This document shows positions 8,385 to 16,587 of a DNA stretch of 64,000 bases, piece after piece (the first letter of the stretch is position 1; each line of letters starts with the position of its first letter). The notes under the pieces were generated by a model. The model did no database searches. It worked only from the letters and a program-made list of their open reading frames with translations, and was not told the DNA's origin. Source of the DNA: Bacteroidota bacterium (GTDB taxonomy: Bacteria; Bacteroidota; Bacteroidia; Bacteroidales; Dysgonomonadaceae); the NCBI GenBank assembly GCA_023388315.1, contig JAEWGM010000002.1:19114-83113 (forward strand), in the 5' to 3' direction. The position numbers were made by a program, and so were the translations under genes.

Positions 8385-9866
8385 TTAAGAAAGTGCGGGT
8401 AACTTATTTTTATTATTGAAGGATAATGCCCAAAGGCCCAGCCCGGTGAGCAGTCCGTTTAGCAATAGCAATTCATAGCCCACATTGTAGTTATATATCT
8501 GCCTCATCCCCAATTCAATAAGGAAACACAGCACGGGCGCGGCAACGGCTACATATGGAACAAACCGATCGACGGGCTTTACTTTGGAGTATAACCCGAA
8601 AATATACAATCCCAGTAACGGCCCATAGGTGTACGACGCCAACTTGTAGATGGCAGTGAGAATGCTGTCGGAACCGATGGCCTCGATAAGCAAAATGATT
8701 GCTACAAAAATTGCACTGATAACCAGATGCACCAGTCGGCGTGTTCGCACATTTTTTCTTTCTCTTTCCGGCGTTGCCGACACGGCTTTCATATTAAGGA
8801 TGTCCACGCAAAACGAGGTGGTCAACGCCGTAAGCGCTGAGTCGGCACTCGAAAACGCGGCAGCCACAATTCCCACAATAAACACCCCAAACACCAACGT
8901 TCCAAGATAATTGCTGGCAAGCATCGGCAAAATATTGTCTGACACGGCCGGTAATTCAATGCCATTTTGCTGCGCAAATGTGAGCAACAGCACACCAAGG
9001 CATAAGAAAAGAAAGTTGATGGGCGTAAACGCGAAACCGTACGAAACCACATTTTTTTGCGCGTCTTTCAAGCTCCTAATGGTAAGGTTTTTCTGCATTT
9101 GGTCTTGATCTAAACCCGTCATTACAATGGTGATGAACATCCCGCTAAAGAATTGCTTAAAGAAGTTTTGTGTGCTCGCCCAATCATCAAACACAAAAAT
9201 GCGTGAATGTGGGCTTTCTTTCACCACCGACACCAACCCTGCCATATTCAGGTTCATTGCCGTGGCAACCTGCCAAACAGTGAGCACCAGCGCGGTAATA
9301 AACAGCAAGGTTTGCAACCAATCGGTCCAAATAATGGTTTTTATGCCGCTTCGGTGGCTATACATCCAAATAATGAGAATAATTCCCACAACGGTTACCA
9401 CAAACGGCACGTTCCACGCGTCAAACACCAAGGTTTGCAAAATAAACGCCACCAAATAAAGCCGTGCGGCAGCGCCCACAATTTTAGACAGCAAGAAAAA
9501 CCATGCACCGGTTTTGTAGGATTTTGGGCCATATCGTTGGTCGAGATAGCCGTATATGGTGGTGAGGTTCAATCGATAATAAAGCGGCAGTAGCACATAC
9601 GCAATCACCAGATAGCCGAAAAAGAAGCCCAGCACCATTTGCATATAGGTCATATCCAGGTTTCGCACCATTCCGGGAACGGAAACAAAGGTAACGCCCG
9701 AAATGCTGGTTCCAATCATTCCAAAGGCCACCACATACCATTTTGATGATTTATTGGCGCGGAAAAACGCGTCGTTTCCCGAACTTTTTCTGCCCGTGAG
9801 ATAGGAAATCAGCATCAATACGCCGAAATATATCGCGATAACCACTAATATAAAAGATGGTTTCAT
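8385..9866 (-). CDS. Sodium:solute symporter (SSS family)
   Basis: A 493-aa polytopic membrane protein with about 13 hydrophobic segments. The SSS (SLC5-like) fold is supported by the first helix followed by YLTGRKSSGNDAFFRANKS and the GMIGTSISGVTFVSVPG segment in the sodium-site region. The transported solute cannot be told from sequence; sugars, amino acids and sialic acid are all carried by this family. It sits between a HAD phosphatase and engB with very short gaps, suggesting an operon but not a shared pathway. Confidence 0.9.
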   Translation of the reverse strand: MKPSFILVVIAIYFGVLMLISYLTGRKSSGNDAFFRANKSSKWYVVAFGMIGTSISGVTFVSVPGMVRNLDMTYMQMVLGFFFGYLVIAYVLLPLYYRLNLTTIYGYLDQRYGPKSYKTGAWFFLLSKIVGAAARLYLVAFILQTLVFDAWNVPFVVTVVGIILIIWMYSHRSGIKTIIWTDWLQTLLFITALVLTVWQVATAMNLNMAGLVSVVKESPHSRIFVFDDWASTQNFFKQFFSGMFITIVMTGLDQDQMQKNLTIRSLKDAQKNVVSYGFAFTPINFLFLCLGVLLLTFAQQNGIELPAVSDNILPMLASNYLGTLVFGVFIVGIVAAAFSSADSALTALTTSFCVDILNMKAVSATPERERKNVRTRRLVHLVISAIFVAIILLIEAIGSDSILTAIYKLASYTYGPLLGLYIFGLYSKVKPVDRFVPYVAVAAPVLCFLIELGMRQIYNYNVGYELLLLNGLLTGLGLWALSFNNKNKLPALS

Positions 9867-9876
9867 AGTTTGTTCT

Positions 9877-10506
9877 TTAGATGGTAAGAAAATGATGGGC
9901 CAATTCCGGAAAAGAATCGAATTTCAGCGCGTAGTTGGTGGTTTGTCCAAACCCATACGAAACAAAAACAAACGGTACGCCCGCCAATGCCGATTGAGTA
10001 GCATCAGAATCCGTATCGCCGATATAAACAGGCGATTGAAGTTGGTGTTTGTCGATAAGCAACTGCAAATTATGGGATTTTGGCATCAAGTTCATCCCGT
10101 GTTCCATATAATCGATAAAAAGATGTCCGGTGCCGGTGTGTTTCATAAAATTTACCAACCCACCCTCTTCGCAATTGCTGAGCATGAAAAGTTTATATTT
10201 TTTTGAGAGTTGCTCCAATCCTTCGTGAACGCCATCGTAAATGGTGGGATTCATTGTGGGAAGCGTTTGCTGATAAATGGTAATAACTTCGTCAAATAGG
10301 TTGTCTTGCTCGGTTGTGGATGCTTCGGGAATGATGGCATTGAGCATTACGCGGGCTTCTTTTCCCATCAAACCCATAATATCGGTACGGGAAACTCTTT
10401 TTGCGTAACCGGTTTTCTCCAACCCTTTATTCCACACATCTACGTAAGTATCAACGTTATCCCAAAGGGTACCGTCCATATCAAAAATTAAACTGTCGGG
10501 ATTCAA
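9877..10506 (-). CDS. HAD-superfamily hydrolase (phosphoglycolate phosphatase-like)
   Basis: A 209-aa HAD phosphatase. Motif I is DMDGTLWDN (nucleophile D9, acid D11), motif II is the LSNC region, motif III is the Lys of MPKSHN, and motif IV is GDTDSD. An alpha-helical C1-type cap lies between motifs I and II. The best start is a TTG at 10506, since no ATG precedes the motif in frame; the next ATG is inside motif I. Substrate is unknown. First gene of the run to engB; TATATTTG- and TATTTTTG-type boxes lie upstream on the minus strand (10564-10571, 10536-10543). Confidence 0.88.
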   Translation of the reverse strand: MNPDSLIFDMDGTLWDNVDTYVDVWNKGLEKTGYAKRVSRTDIMGLMGKEARVMLNAIIPEASTTEQDNLFDEVITIYQQTLPTMNPTIYDGVHEGLEQLSKKYKLFMLSNCEEGGLVNFMKHTGTGHLFIDYMEHGMNLMPKSHNLQLLIDKHQLQSPVYIGDTDSDATQSALAGVPFVFVSYGFGQTTNYALKFDSFPELAHHFLTI

Positions 10507-10633
10507 AATAGTGTTGTTTTTTATTTTCAGAGGTGCAAAAATACCTCAAAAAGGGCGAAAGGACAAATATAATTACATCTAAAAACAAAAAGCGGGCCTG
10601 TGTGTTTTAAAGGAAAACAATAGGCCATCCAAA

Positions 10634-11581
10634 ATGAAGAAAACAAAAGTATGTGTTATCATCAATCCCATATCGGGAACGGAATCTAAAAAAAACATCC
10701 CGGAATTTGTAGCGGCGGCGTTGGATCCCAAAATTTTTGATGTGTACATTCGTATTACCGGATATCCCGGGCACGCCACAGAAATTGCGCGTGAAGCGGT
10801 AAAGAAGAAGTACAAATACGTGATCACAGCCGGCGGCGACGGCACCGTGAACGAAGTGGCAAAGAAGCTGGTGAACACTGACACCATTTTGGGAATCATC
10901 CCCTTTGGTTCCGGGAATGGATTGGCGCGCGAATTGGGTATTTCAATGGACGCAGAAAAGGCCATCGATGTTATTCTGCAAGGCAACACCCGCACCATTG
11001 ACTACGGCGTAGCCAACGAACATATTTTCTTTTGCACGTGCGGCTTTGGCTTCGACGCGTTTATCAGCGATAGATTCGCCGAAGAAAAGAAGCGCGGCCC
11101 CTTTGGCTATGTACGCAACGTGCTGGAAAGCGTGGTCGATTTTAAATCGGACGAATATGAAATCACGTCGGATGAAGGAACCATCAAGGAACGCGCTTTT
11201 GTGCTCACCTGCGCCAATGCGTCGCAATACGGAAACGAAGTCTACATCGCCCCCGACGCGAATATGGAAGACGGGAAAATGAATGTAACCATTCTTAAAC
11301 CGCTAAAAGCACACGAGTTACCTCAAACAACACTGCAGCTGTTCACCAAAAATATCGATAAAAACAGCAAAATGATTTCGCTGCTTACCAGCAAACTTCA
11401 CATTAAACGCTCACGCAGCGGTATGATGCACGTAGATGGCGAGCCGTATGAAACCGGAAAAGAAATTAACGTGGAAATTATTCATAAAGGGCTCACCGTT
11501 TTGGCTCCGCCGGAGGTGAAGTTAACGCGCAAAGAGAACGACAATGTATTCAGCGCGCTAACTCGTTGGATAAACGGGTAG
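10634..11581 (+). CDS. Diacylglycerol kinase-family lipid kinase (DagK/YegS type)
   Basis: A 315-aa lipid kinase. The nucleotide-binding motif GGDGTVNEVA starts at G67, and the second glycine motif IPFGSGNGLARELG follows. The C-terminal beta-sandwich domain ends with the HVDGEPYETGKEINVEI segment typical of the family. Known members phosphorylate diacylglycerol, sphingosine or related lipids at the inner membrane face. Bacteroidetes make sphingolipids, so either substrate is possible. Transcribed divergently from the HAD gene. Confidence 0.9.
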   Translation: MKKTKVCVIINPISGTESKKNIPEFVAAALDPKIFDVYIRITGYPGHATEIAREAVKKKYKYVITAGGDGTVNEVAKKLVNTDTILGIIPFGSGNGLARELGISMDAEKAIDVILQGNTRTIDYGVANEHIFFCTCGFGFDAFISDRFAEEKKRGPFGYVRNVLESVVDFKSDEYEITSDEGTIKERAFVLTCANASQYGNEVYIAPDANMEDGKMNVTILKPLKAHELPQTTLQLFTKNIDKNSKMISLLTSKLHIKRSRSGMMHVDGEPYETGKEINVEIIHKGLTVLAPPEVKLTRKENDNVFSALTRWING

Positions 11582-11816
11582 AAACTAGGTCTGTCTTTAA
11601 CAGCTTGACCGCATACAACTTACTCAGCGTTATTAACCGGCAAATAATTTTTCTAAACTCATGAATCGAAACGGAAAATAATATCAGGGGTCTTATACGT
11701 TTATGTAATAGTTCTTGTTCAATGGGTTTTATGCAATATTCATATGAGTACATACCTTGTACACCCATCTCTTGGTTTAAAGCATAAACACCCAATCTCA
11801 AAACTTTTTCCCAAAA

Positions 11817-11840
11817 ATATTGTTTTAATCTAAACAATAT
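11817..11840. promoter_or_regulatory. Perfect 9-bp inverted repeat before the DUF3575 gene
   Basis: ATATTGTTT (11817-11825), six bases, then AAACAATAT (11832-11840). It ends 17 bp before the ATG at 11858. It could be a dimeric operator or an RNA hairpin in the leader. The remaining spacer from 11582 shows no gene I can support. Confidence 0.5.
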
Positions 11841-11857
11841 CACATAAAACAAACAAC

Positions 11858-12436
11858 ATGATGCAGAGATTTAAAACTATGACAATAATCTTGTTCTTTT
11901 CAACAGGATTGTTTTTTAGCGCTCATGCGCAAAAAGCCGCAGTTAAAACCAACCTTCCATACTTAATCACCACTACGCCCAATTTGGGGTTGGAATTTGC
12001 CGTGGGAGATAAAATGAGTATTGAGTTATCGGGCGGTGTTAACCCGTTTTCGTTTGGAGAGAATAAACAACTGAAACACTGGGTTATTTGGCCCGAGTTA
12101 CGCTATTGGACGTGCGAAACATTCAACGGCCATTTTTTTGGCTTGCACGGTGTGGGCGGACAATTTAATGTGGGCGGATTTGATATCCCGATTTGGAAGT
12201 TAGATCGCTTAAAAGACCGCAGATACGACGGTTCAGCCATTGGAGCCGGTATTAGCTATGGCTATCAGTGGATTATTAATGACCACTGGGGATTTGAATT
12301 TACCATTGGAGGAGGCTTCGCGCGCTTCAACTACGATGTGTACAGTTTGGGAGATAAAGGTGAAAAACTGGGTGATGGGGAGAAAAACTATTTCGGCCCC
12401 ACTAAAGCCGGATTATCCATTGTGTATGTTTTTTAA
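11858..12436 (+). CDS. DUF3575 outer-membrane beta-barrel-like protein (copy 1)
   Basis: A 192-aa protein with a signal peptide cut after ...SAHAQ. The mature part begins KAAVKTNLPYLITTTPNLGLE and carries the family blocks ELSGGVNPF, KHWVIWPELRYW, GHFFGLHGVGGQFN and ISYGYQWI. It ends in an aromatic residue, as expected of a small outer-membrane barrel. DUF3575 genes usually accompany fimbrial operons in Bacteroidales. Two paralogues lie at 14000 and 61807 in this window. It is followed after 19 bp by a DUF3868 gene, so the two form an operon. Confidence 0.88.
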   Translation: MMQRFKTMTIILFFSTGLFFSAHAQKAAVKTNLPYLITTTPNLGLEFAVGDKMSIELSGGVNPFSFGENKQLKHWVIWPELRYWTCETFNGHFFGLHGVGGQFNVGGFDIPIWKLDRLKDRRYDGSAIGAGISYGYQWIINDHWGFEFTIGGGFARFNYDVYSLGDKGEKLGDGEKNYFGPTKAGLSIVYVF

Positions 12437-12455
12437 ATAAGAAAGGAGTAAACAG

Positions 12456-13922
12456 ATGAAAAAGAAAATATATATCTTCCTAAGCCTCGTTTTAATATCA
12501 GTATCGCTTACGGCGCAGGTAAATTATTTGAATCAGATAGCGTTTAACAATCAAACGGCCGATCGCGAATCGGGAAATGTGAACATACAAATGGATGTGG
12601 ATGTGAGCAACTTGAACATCAGCAACCAGCATATGGTGGTGTTAACGCCCACCCTCAATTCGGTGGATGGGGTAACAAAACTCGATTTGCCCGCCATTGT
12701 GGTGAGCGGCAAAACCCGAAGTAAAGCAATTAGCCGAGCCATTAATGTAGGTGGAAAACAGCTTTTCGCTAAAGAGCCTTTTGCCCTTGTTACGCGTGAA
12801 AGAGGAATGCAGCAGGTGATTCCATACAATGTGACCGTTCCGCTGGAAGACTGGATGCGCCGCGCCACGCTCACTGTGAACGAAGAAGTGAGGGCTTGCG
12901 CCGATTGTCCCGGATGTGAGTTGGGCGTAGGCCAAATGCTGTTGTCGGAAAGATTGCTTCCGGAAGACTTCAAGCCAACCTATGAGTTGATTTATATCAC
13001 ACCCGAAGTGGAAGCCGTAAAACAACGCAGCGAAACGCATGATGCCCTCTTAAACTTTAAAGTAGGAAAAGCCGATATCTTGCCCGATTTTGGAAACAAC
13101 GCGTCGGAACTCGCAAAAGTTGACCGCACCATTCGCGAAGTGCAAAACGATAAAGATTTGACCATTACCGACCTGTCCATTACCGGATTCGCGTCGCCCG
13201 AAGGTAGCGTAACAAGCAATATGAATCTGTCGCAACGCCGCGCCAACGCCTTTGCCGATTATCTATCATCGAAATACGGAATGCCTAAAAACCAATTCAA
13301 AGTAAGTTGGAAAGGCGAAGACTGGGAAGGCTTGAGGAAAGCGGTGGAAATGTCAAACTTAGCCGATAAAAGTGCTATCTTAAGCATCATTAGTAACGTT
13401 AGCAATCCCGATGCTCGCGACGCGGAACTGAAAAAACTCTCGCGCGGACAAACGTATCAAACGTTGCTGAACACATATTATCCGCCTTTGCGCCGCAACG
13501 AGTACACCATTGCCTACATCGCGCGCCCATTTGATGTGAACGAGGCAAAAGCGGCTATGAGCACTCGTCCGCAATTACTGAGTTTGAATGAAATGTTCCA
13601 TGTGGCGCAAACTTATCCTAAAGGCAGTGCACAGTTTAAGGAAGTATTCGACGTGGCTGCCCGCATGTATCCCAACGATCCGGTTGCAAATTTGAACGCC
13701 GCTACCGTTGAACTGGAAGGCGGAAACGTGGATGGCGCCATTGCTCGTCTCGAAAAATTCAAAGATTTGCCCGAAGCTTGGAACAACTTAGGTTACGCGT
13801 TGGTGCAAAAACAAAGATATGAAGAAGCATTATCGTATTTCGACCGCGCTGCCGAGCGTGGCGATGCCGTAGCACGAGAAAACGCAGTGCAGTTGAGAAG
13901 ATTTTTGGAAGATCAGAGGTAG
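12456..13922 (+). CDS. DUF3868 / OmpA-like / TPR envelope protein (copy 1)
   Basis: A 488-aa secreted protein. The N-terminal DUF3868 region (to ~residue 180) contains a Cys-rich turn, CADCPGCELG. The middle is OmpA-C-like, with TGFASPEG followed by LSQRRANAFADYL, a peptidoglycan-binding signature. The C-terminus has a TPR unit, AWNNLGYALVQKQRYEEALS. A strong Shine-Dalgarno (AAGGAG) precedes the ATG, which is rare in this phylum. The paralogue at 60341 sits in the fimbrial operon, so this copy probably had a related role in envelope or fimbrial assembly. A hairpin at 13942-13969 follows. Confidence 0.88.
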   Translation: MKKKIYIFLSLVLISVSLTAQVNYLNQIAFNNQTADRESGNVNIQMDVDVSNLNISNQHMVVLTPTLNSVDGVTKLDLPAIVVSGKTRSKAISRAINVGGKQLFAKEPFALVTRERGMQQVIPYNVTVPLEDWMRRATLTVNEEVRACADCPGCELGVGQMLLSERLLPEDFKPTYELIYITPEVEAVKQRSETHDALLNFKVGKADILPDFGNNASELAKVDRTIREVQNDKDLTITDLSITGFASPEGSVTSNMNLSQRRANAFADYLSSKYGMPKNQFKVSWKGEDWEGLRKAVEMSNLADKSAILSIISNVSNPDARDAELKKLSRGQTYQTLLNTYYPPLRRNEYTIAYIARPFDVNEAKAAMSTRPQLLSLNEMFHVAQTYPKGSAQFKEVFDVAARMYPNDPVANLNAATVELEGGNVDGAIARLEKFKDLPEAWNNLGYALVQKQRYEEALSYFDRAAERGDAVARENAVQLRRFLEDQR

Positions 13923-13941
13923 ACCTATTTTTTCGGAAAGT

Positions 13942-13974
13942 ATAGCCGGGTTTTTATAAATCCGGCTATCTTTG
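13942..13974 (+). promoter_or_regulatory. Hairpin overlapping a -7 box between DUF3868 and DUF3575 genes
   Basis: ATAGCCGG (13942-13949) pairs with CCGGCTAT (13962-13969), with four more pairs inside. The right arm runs into TATCTTTG (13967-13974), a -7 box for the gene at 14000. A transcript from upstream and a new start compete for the same bases. Confidence 0.5.
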
Positions 13975-13999
13975 TAATTATAAACGTCTAAAGAGTATT

Positions 14000-14590
14000 A
14001 TGAAAACAACTTGGGAGCTAATAAGAAAAATCGTTTTGTCAAGTTTGTTCTGCGTATTATTTCTTACAAATATTGATGCGCAAAAACTCATTGGAGTAAA
14101 AACAAACATTCCACATTGGGCAACTGCATCACCGAATATTGGAGTGGAAGTTGCATTCAACAGTAAAATGACACTTGAACTTTCCGGTGGGTACAATCCT
14201 TTTGAATTTGCAGATAATCAACAATGGAAACATTGGGTAATTTGGCCTGAAATCCGCTATTGGTTTTGGGAGCCATTTTATGGACATTTAATTGGGGTGC
14301 ATGGCGTATTTTCAAAATTTGATATCGGTGGCTTGAAGTTGCCGATTAAGAAATTAGACCCATTAAAAGATCGTCGATATCAAGGGGATATAAATGGTGT
14401 TGGTTTGAGCTACGGATATGCTTGGATAATAGGAAACACTCTCCTTCTCGAAATCTCTGCCGGAGTGGGTTATGGACGATTGAATTACGATGTATTTACT
14501 AAGGGGAGAGAAGGATATAAAATTAACGAAGGTAGAAAACATTACATTGGTCCCACAAAAGGCGCTATTTCTTTGGTTTACCTATTCTGA
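14000..14590 (+). CDS. DUF3575 outer-membrane beta-barrel-like protein (copy 2)
   Basis: A 196-aa protein with a signal peptide ending near NIDAQ. It shares with copy 1 the blocks GVKTNIPHWATASPNIGVE, ELSGGYNPFEF, KHWVIWPEIRYWFWEPF, GLSYGYAWI and a terminal GAISLVYLF. Codon use is more AT-rich than in copy 1, which suggests a separate history rather than a recent tandem duplication. It has its own -7 box at 13967. No fimbrillin gene is near. Confidence 0.85.
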   Translation: MKTTWELIRKIVLSSLFCVLFLTNIDAQKLIGVKTNIPHWATASPNIGVEVAFNSKMTLELSGGYNPFEFADNQQWKHWVIWPEIRYWFWEPFYGHLIGVHGVFSKFDIGGLKLPIKKLDPLKDRRYQGDINGVGLSYGYAWIIGNTLLLEISAGVGYGRLNYDVFTKGREGYKINEGRKHYIGPTKGAISLVYLF

Positions 14591-14668
14591 CACTTTAAAA
14601 CATACCGTTTTCTGTGTATTTGGTAGATTCATGAAATTATCAACTGTTTTTTCTTAAGTTTATAATTT

Positions 14669-15754
14669 ATGATCCGCAAAATAATCCATATCGATATGGA
14701 TGCGTTTTATGCCTCCATTGAACAGCGCGATAATCCCGAATATCGTGGCAAGCCTTTGGCTGTGGGTTATGGCGGGAAACGCGGCGTGGTTGCGGCAGCC
14801 AGCTACGAAGCCCGTCCCTATGGCGTGCGTTCTGCGATGGCATCGGTAACGGCGTTGCGAAAATGCCCTCACTTGACTTTTGTGATGCCTCGTTTTGAAG
14901 TGTATAAAGCCGTATCGGCTCAAATAATGCAGATTTTCAGGCAATACACCGAAAAGGTGGAGCCGCTGTCTCTTGATGAAGCTTTTTTAGACGTTACCGA
15001 GAACAAAAAAGAAATACAGATTGCCACGGAAATAGCCAAAGAAATCAAACAAAAAATTCATCTCCAAACCCAATTGACCGCCTCCGCCGGAGTTTCGTAC
15101 AACAAGTTTTTAGCGAAAATCGCCTCCGATATCAATAAACCGAACGGTTTATATGTGATTACACCTAAAAAAGCGGAGAAGTTTCTTGAAAAACTACCCA
15201 TAGAAAAGTTCTTTGGTGTTGGGCGGGTTACTGCTCAACGTATGCACGAATTGGGCATTAAAAACGGGGCTGATTTGAAAAAACACACCGAGATGGAGCT
15301 TATTCACCATTTCGGGAAAGCCGGTTCTGCGTATTATCACTTTGTGCGCGGCATTGATGAGCGCGAAGTGGAATCGGAGCGGGTGAGAAAATCCTTGGGC
15401 GTGGAAGAAACATTCAGCGAAGACCTTTACGAAATGGTCGATCTTCTTCGCGAATTAGACGAAATAGCCCAAGAAGTTCATCGCCGAGCCGAAAAACGAA
15501 ATTTCAGGTCGAAAACACTCACTTTGAAAGTGAAATATGCCGATTTTACCATCATTACACGAAGCCGCACGGTGGATTATTACATCAAATCCTACCAACA
15601 ACTTTTCAATTTAGGCAAAGAATTGCTTTTGCAAGTGGACGATATAGAGGAACGTAAAATCAGATTGATGGGATTAACGCTGAAAAATGCCGAAGCCGAC
15701 AGCATCATATTGACAAATATGCCGGTGCAGTTAACGTTGGAGTTTAAAGAATAA
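14669..15754 (+). CDS. dinB: DNA polymerase IV (Y-family)
   Basis: A 361-aa translesion polymerase. The first catalytic acid is D9 in IIHIDMDAFYAS, and SLDEAF gives D103 and E104. Palm, fingers, thumb with GVGRVTAQRMHELGI, and the little-finger domain are all present. The C-terminus QLTLEF looks like a beta-clamp-binding motif. Length fits the family. Acts in error-prone bypass of damaged bases. Confidence 0.96.
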   Translation: MIRKIIHIDMDAFYASIEQRDNPEYRGKPLAVGYGGKRGVVAAASYEARPYGVRSAMASVTALRKCPHLTFVMPRFEVYKAVSAQIMQIFRQYTEKVEPLSLDEAFLDVTENKKEIQIATEIAKEIKQKIHLQTQLTASAGVSYNKFLAKIASDINKPNGLYVITPKKAEKFLEKLPIEKFFGVGRVTAQRMHELGIKNGADLKKHTEMELIHHFGKAGSAYYHFVRGIDEREVESERVRKSLGVEETFSEDLYEMVDLLRELDEIAQEVHRRAEKRNFRSKTLTLKVKYADFTIITRSRTVDYYIKSYQQLFNLGKELLLQVDDIEERKIRLMGLTLKNAEADSIILTNMPVQLTLEFKE

Positions 15755-15798
15755 TTGTTGGCGTAGTATTTTTCCTCGAAAAAATCAATTTAACAATT

Positions 15799-15886
15799 AA
15801 GTTGGGCTTACAGCCCGCCAACTTGATGATTTACCTTTAACCCAACGCGTTGCATTGGGTTAAATTAATCCGAGCTTTCAGCCCGA
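15799..15886. repeat. Cluster of three REP-like palindromes
   Basis: AAGTTGG...CCAACTT (15799-15824, with an inner GGGC/GCCC), TAACCCAACG...TTGGGTTA (15838-15862) and CGAGC...GCCCG (15871-15886). The sequence type recurs near the window end (63948-63992). It lies between dinB and the acyltransferase gene, which converge. Confidence 0.6.
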
Positions 15887-15933
15887 GATGAATGGTTAAT
15901 GAATTTCAGAATCGCTTCCAACGTCAGACATCG

Positions 15934-15954
15934 GTCTTCCGTCTTCCGTCTCAG
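15934..15954. repeat. Short heptad repeat
   Basis: gtcttcc, gtcttcc and gtctcag in register. A short member of the 7-bp repeat class, 17 bp before the acyltransferase stop codon. Confidence 0.55.
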
Positions 15955-15970
15955 TTCTTCAAATCCTAGC

Positions 15971-16510
15971 TTAAATTATAAAATTTTCTGGGTGTTTCCC
16001 CTTAATATCTTTATAATAGGCTTTTATTTTCACAATATCTTCCCTGTAATTGTTCGTGGGGTAAAAAATATCCAAAATGGAGGCTTCCTTTTTGCTGTAA
16101 TCCAGTGCGATTAAAAGCAGCGGCACTTTGGCCTTTACCGCGATAAAATAAAACCCTTTTTTCCATTCTTGTACCGGTTTTCGTGTGCCTTCGGGTGTGA
16201 TGGCGAGTTGTAATTTGTCGTGTTTAGCAAATTCCGCCGCCAACACTGTGGTGAGAGCAGTGTTTTTATCTCTCTCCACCGGAATTCCACCTATTCTCTT
16301 GAAAAACAGATTGAAAGGAAAAACAAACCACTCTTTTTTTATCAAAAAGTTGGCGGTTCTGCCTAAGGATGAGTAAGCGAGCTTTCCAATAATGAAATCC
16401 CAATTACTGGTGTGCGGTGCAACCACGATGACGCATTTGGGGATGTCGGGAAAGGTATTCATCACTTTCCATCCGAGGATTTTATTGAGTATAAATTTGC
16501 TTATGTTCAT
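15971..16510 (-). CDS. 1-acyl-glycerol-3-phosphate acyltransferase-like (PlsC fold)
   Basis: A 179-aa acyltransferase. The HX4D catalytic motif is H33-TSNW-D38, and the glycerophosphate-binding motif TPEGTR follows ~70 residues later, with KRIGGIPVERD between them. Shorter than PlsC and without an obvious membrane anchor, so it may be a peripheral lysophospholipid acyltransferase. The exact acceptor is unknown. It lies 77 bp after the ABC-F gene on the same strand; the gap holds a heptad repeat. Confidence 0.87.
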   Translation of the reverse strand: MNISKFILNKILGWKVMNTFPDIPKCVIVVAPHTSNWDFIIGKLAYSSLGRTANFLIKKEWFVFPFNLFFKRIGGIPVERDKNTALTTVLAAEFAKHDKLQLAITPEGTRKPVQEWKKGFYFIAVKAKVPLLLIALDYSKKEASILDIFYPTNNYREDIVKIKAYYKDIKGKHPENFII

Positions 16511-16561
16511 TGTTTGTGGTTCCGGTGTTTACAGTTCAGCGTTTAGGATTTATCGTTGTTT
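16505..16561. repeat. GTT-type heptad array across a start codon
   Basis: gttcatt, gtttgtg, gttccgg, one extra t, gtttaca, gttcagc, gtttagg, atttatc, gttgttt. Eight heptads with a single slip. The first unit contains the acyltransferase start codon (complement of cat at 16508-16510), so the array is that gene's leader. Confidence 0.75.
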
Positions 16562-16587
16562 TGTCATATTGAGCGATAGCGAAATAT

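Noticed and set aside
11550..11852. 100-aa minus-strand frame in the spacer before the DUF3575 gene
   Set aside because: No family resemblance, overlaps the end of the lipid kinase gene and the inverted repeat, and no promoter or ribosome-binding site seen.
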